Shown here: positions 62,666 to 64,000 of the stretch, in pieces
Position numbering within the stretch: position 1 is the stretch's first letter
Layout: every line of letters starts with the position of its first letter
Source: Chitinophagaceae bacterium
Lineage (GTDB): Bacteria > Bacteroidota > Bacteroidia > Chitinophagales > Chitinophagaceae
Length of the DNA: 64,000 nt
Reading direction: 5' to 3'
NCBI GenBank assembly: GCA_016706055.1
Contig: JADJKL010000012.1
Span: 198,114 to 262,113 of the forward strand
Translations under genes and position numbers: made by a program
The notes under the pieces: model-generated
What the model saw: only the letters and a program-made list of their open reading frames with translations
What the model was told of the DNA's origin: nothing
Databases searched by the model: none

Positions 62666-63895
62666 ATGGAAGTAATTGTTTTAAAACCGTTGCAACATAA
62701 CCAGGAAGAAAATATAAGCATGTATTTTCCAAATACCGCTGTATTGAACAAAGCGGTACGGAAAATAAAAAATGCCCGTTGGTCGCAGAGCAACAAATGT
62801 TGGTATGTAATATTAAATAAAGAAAAGCATAACGAAATACTAAAAGCATTTAAAGGGCTTGCAAAAATTGAGCAAACTGAATTACGCAGTTATCTGATAG
62901 CAAGAAAGAAAAAAGAAACAACTGTTGCTACCATCAACAAAAAAATAACAAATCTTCCTCCTACAGTTTTAAAAACAAGTGTTGCTAAAAAATCACTATC
63001 AGCAAAAGAAGTAATTTCTTATAAAGGGAGTAAAATACATACCGTAAATGCCCATGTACTTCCAGCAATGGAGCAACATCTGAAATTAAAAGCTTACAGC
63101 ACATCTACAATAAAAACCTATCTGGGAGAAATGATGCAGCTACTAAGTATAATAAAAACAATTCCTGCAGATGAATTAACAGCTGAACACTTAAAAAGAT
63201 ACCTGGTATATTGTTATGAAAAGCTAGAGCTTACAGAAAACACATTGCACAGCCGTATAAATGCACTGAAATATTATTATGAACAGGTACTTCATCGGGA
63301 GAAATTTTTCTGGGAAATACCAAGACCTAAAAAGCAACAACTTCTTCCCGCTTTTTTTAATCAGAACGAAATAGTTGCCATTGTAAAATCTACAGAAAAC
63401 TTAAAACATAAATTGATGTTGATGCTAGCCTACAGCAGCGGCTTGCGGGTAAGCGAAGTTGTGGCTATGAAAACAAAGAATATAGATGAGAGCAGGATGT
63501 GCATACTTATAGAACAGGCCAAAGGGAAAAAAGACAGAATGGTAAACCTGAGCCCAGTACTATTAGTAATGCTGCGGGAGTATAAAAACAAATACCAGCC
63601 ATTACCAAACGGATATCTCTTTCCCGGCCAGTATAAAGATGAACCATATAGTACCAGGAGTATGCAGTTGGTACTATCTGCAGCCAAAGAAAAAGCAGGC
63701 ATTATAAAAAAAGGAAGCGTACATGCTTTGCGACATAGTTTTGCCACTCATTTATTAGATAGGGGTACAGATGTAACTATCATTATGAAACTAATGGGAC
63801 ATAACGACATAAAAACTACTCTCCGCTATTTGCATGTAACAAACCGAGATGTATTACAAATTATCAGCCCCTTAGATCACCTAAACCTTGAGTAA
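62666..63895 (+). CDS. Tyrosine recombinase/integrase with extra N-terminal domain
   Basis: A 409-residue site-specific recombinase. An N-terminal module (about 1-85) has the pattern KKNARWSQSNKCWYV-like (RKIKNARWSQSNKCWYVILN), reminiscent of HARP-like or single-strand-binding repeats and seen in other Bacteroidota integrases; it is followed by a SAM-like core-binding domain (about 130-215). The catalytic residues are R in YSSGLRVSEV, K in KGKKDRM, HxxR in HALRHSFATHLL, H in MGHNDIKTTL and Y in RYLHV. No integron-specific insertion is seen. It could belong to a mobile element beyond the right edge or be a chromosomal XerA-like protein. Confidence 0.9.
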   Translation: MEVIVLKPLQHNQEENISMYFPNTAVLNKAVRKIKNARWSQSNKCWYVILNKEKHNEILKAFKGLAKIEQTELRSYLIARKKKETTVATINKKITNLPPTVLKTSVAKKSLSAKEVISYKGSKIHTVNAHVLPAMEQHLKLKAYSTSTIKTYLGEMMQLLSIIKTIPADELTAEHLKRYLVYCYEKLELTENTLHSRINALKYYYEQVLHREKFFWEIPRPKKQQLLPAFFNQNEIVAIVKSTENLKHKLMLMLAYSSGLRVSEVVAMKTKNIDESRMCILIEQAKGKKDRMVNLSPVLLVMLREYKNKYQPLPNGYLFPGQYKDEPYSTRSMQLVLSAAKEKAGIIKKGSVHALRHSFATHLLDRGTDVTIIMKLMGHNDIKTTLRYLHVTNRDVLQIISPLDHLNLE

Positions 63896-64000
63896 AATAT
63901 ATTTTAGTAATTTGTATTGGCGAAAGTTTTTATGACAGAAACAATTTTTTTAATCAATTGATACTTATGCAACTAATAAAAAAAACGAAAGTTTAGCTGA
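63896..64000 (+). other. Non-coding right edge with direct repeat CGAAAGTTT
   Basis: No supported gene is seen in the last 105 bases. CGAAAGTTT occurs at 63921-63929 and 63986-63994, 65 bp apart, directly after the recombinase, and could be half of a recombination site, but this is unproven. Confidence 0.3.

Noticed and set aside
63896..64000. Integron attC site after the recombinase
   Set aside because: The recombinase lacks the integron-integrase insertion, and no GTTRRRY/RYYYAAC pair with attC-like spacing was found.
1..64000. tRNA, rRNA genes or CRISPR arrays
   Set aside because: No T-loop-like GTTCRANYC sequence with a paired acceptor stem, no rRNA motif and no spaced direct-repeat array was noticed by eye on either strand; a dedicated scan would be decisive.

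Overview
The window comes from the chromosome of a Bacteroidota bacterium, most likely family Chitinophagaceae. Evidence: low G+C; many TAnnTTTG promoter elements of the Bacteroidota type; a SusC/SusD pair; gliding-motility proteins GldH and GldC; a type IX secretion sorting domain; DUF4290, DUF6089 and BatD proteins; and the nadK-uppS-bamA-ompH-murI cluster typical of the phylum. It is mostly ordinary core genome. I see no CRISPR array, prophage, defence island, rRNA or tRNA gene, and no clearly new multi-gene system.

Layout. 0-5.7 kb: end of a Fic-type protein, a secreted serine hydrolase, GNAT and DUF2059 proteins, and a NagZ/beta-lactamase-fold fusion likely used in peptidoglycan turnover. 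5.8-16.9 kb: mutL, a lipoprotein, a broken PBP4-type carboxypeptidase, an oxidoreductase, an arginase-fold protein, a TonB-dependent receptor and pheS. 17-22.4 kb: small membrane proteins, 3-hydroxyacyl-CoA dehydrogenase, an epimerase and lpxD. 22.4-23.1 kb: a 690-bp AT-rich gene-free region with one DnaA box and a possible small RNA. 23.1-36.2 kb: yicC, gldH, a two-component system, batD, an SDR, a YjjG-like nucleotidase, psd, cdsA, a CPBP protease, dusB, gpx, an aldehyde dehydrogenase and tadA. 36.2-43.9 kb: SusD and a broken SusC, sodA, an orphan LuxR-type regulator, and yidD-rnpA-rpmH. 44.1-56 kb: the envelope cluster murI, ompH x2, bamA, uppS, a DUF6089 protein, nadK, a second Omp85-like protein, CBS, hydrolase, CvpA and YqeY. 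56.6-64 kb: gldC, a glycosyltransferase, a T9SS cargo protein, DUF4290, murA, a GNAT and a tyrosine recombinase.

Two things matter most for the reader. First, at least ten genes are split by single-base length differences, usually one base missing in a homopolymer (essential-type genes such as ompH included). This looks like consensus error rather than gene decay, so these genes are described across their full span. Second, exact TAnnTTTG elements lie only 4-21 nt before many start codons. They imply leaderless or very short leaders and correct several start sites (mutL, the arginase-fold gene, gldH, the glycosyltransferase). Smaller points are substitutions in catalytic positions (MurA Cys to Asp, aldehyde dehydrogenase Cys to Ser, degenerate arginase and MutL metal motifs), several families of palindromic intergenic repeats, and repeat-like DNA apparently carried in frame inside MutL and at the starts of two genes.
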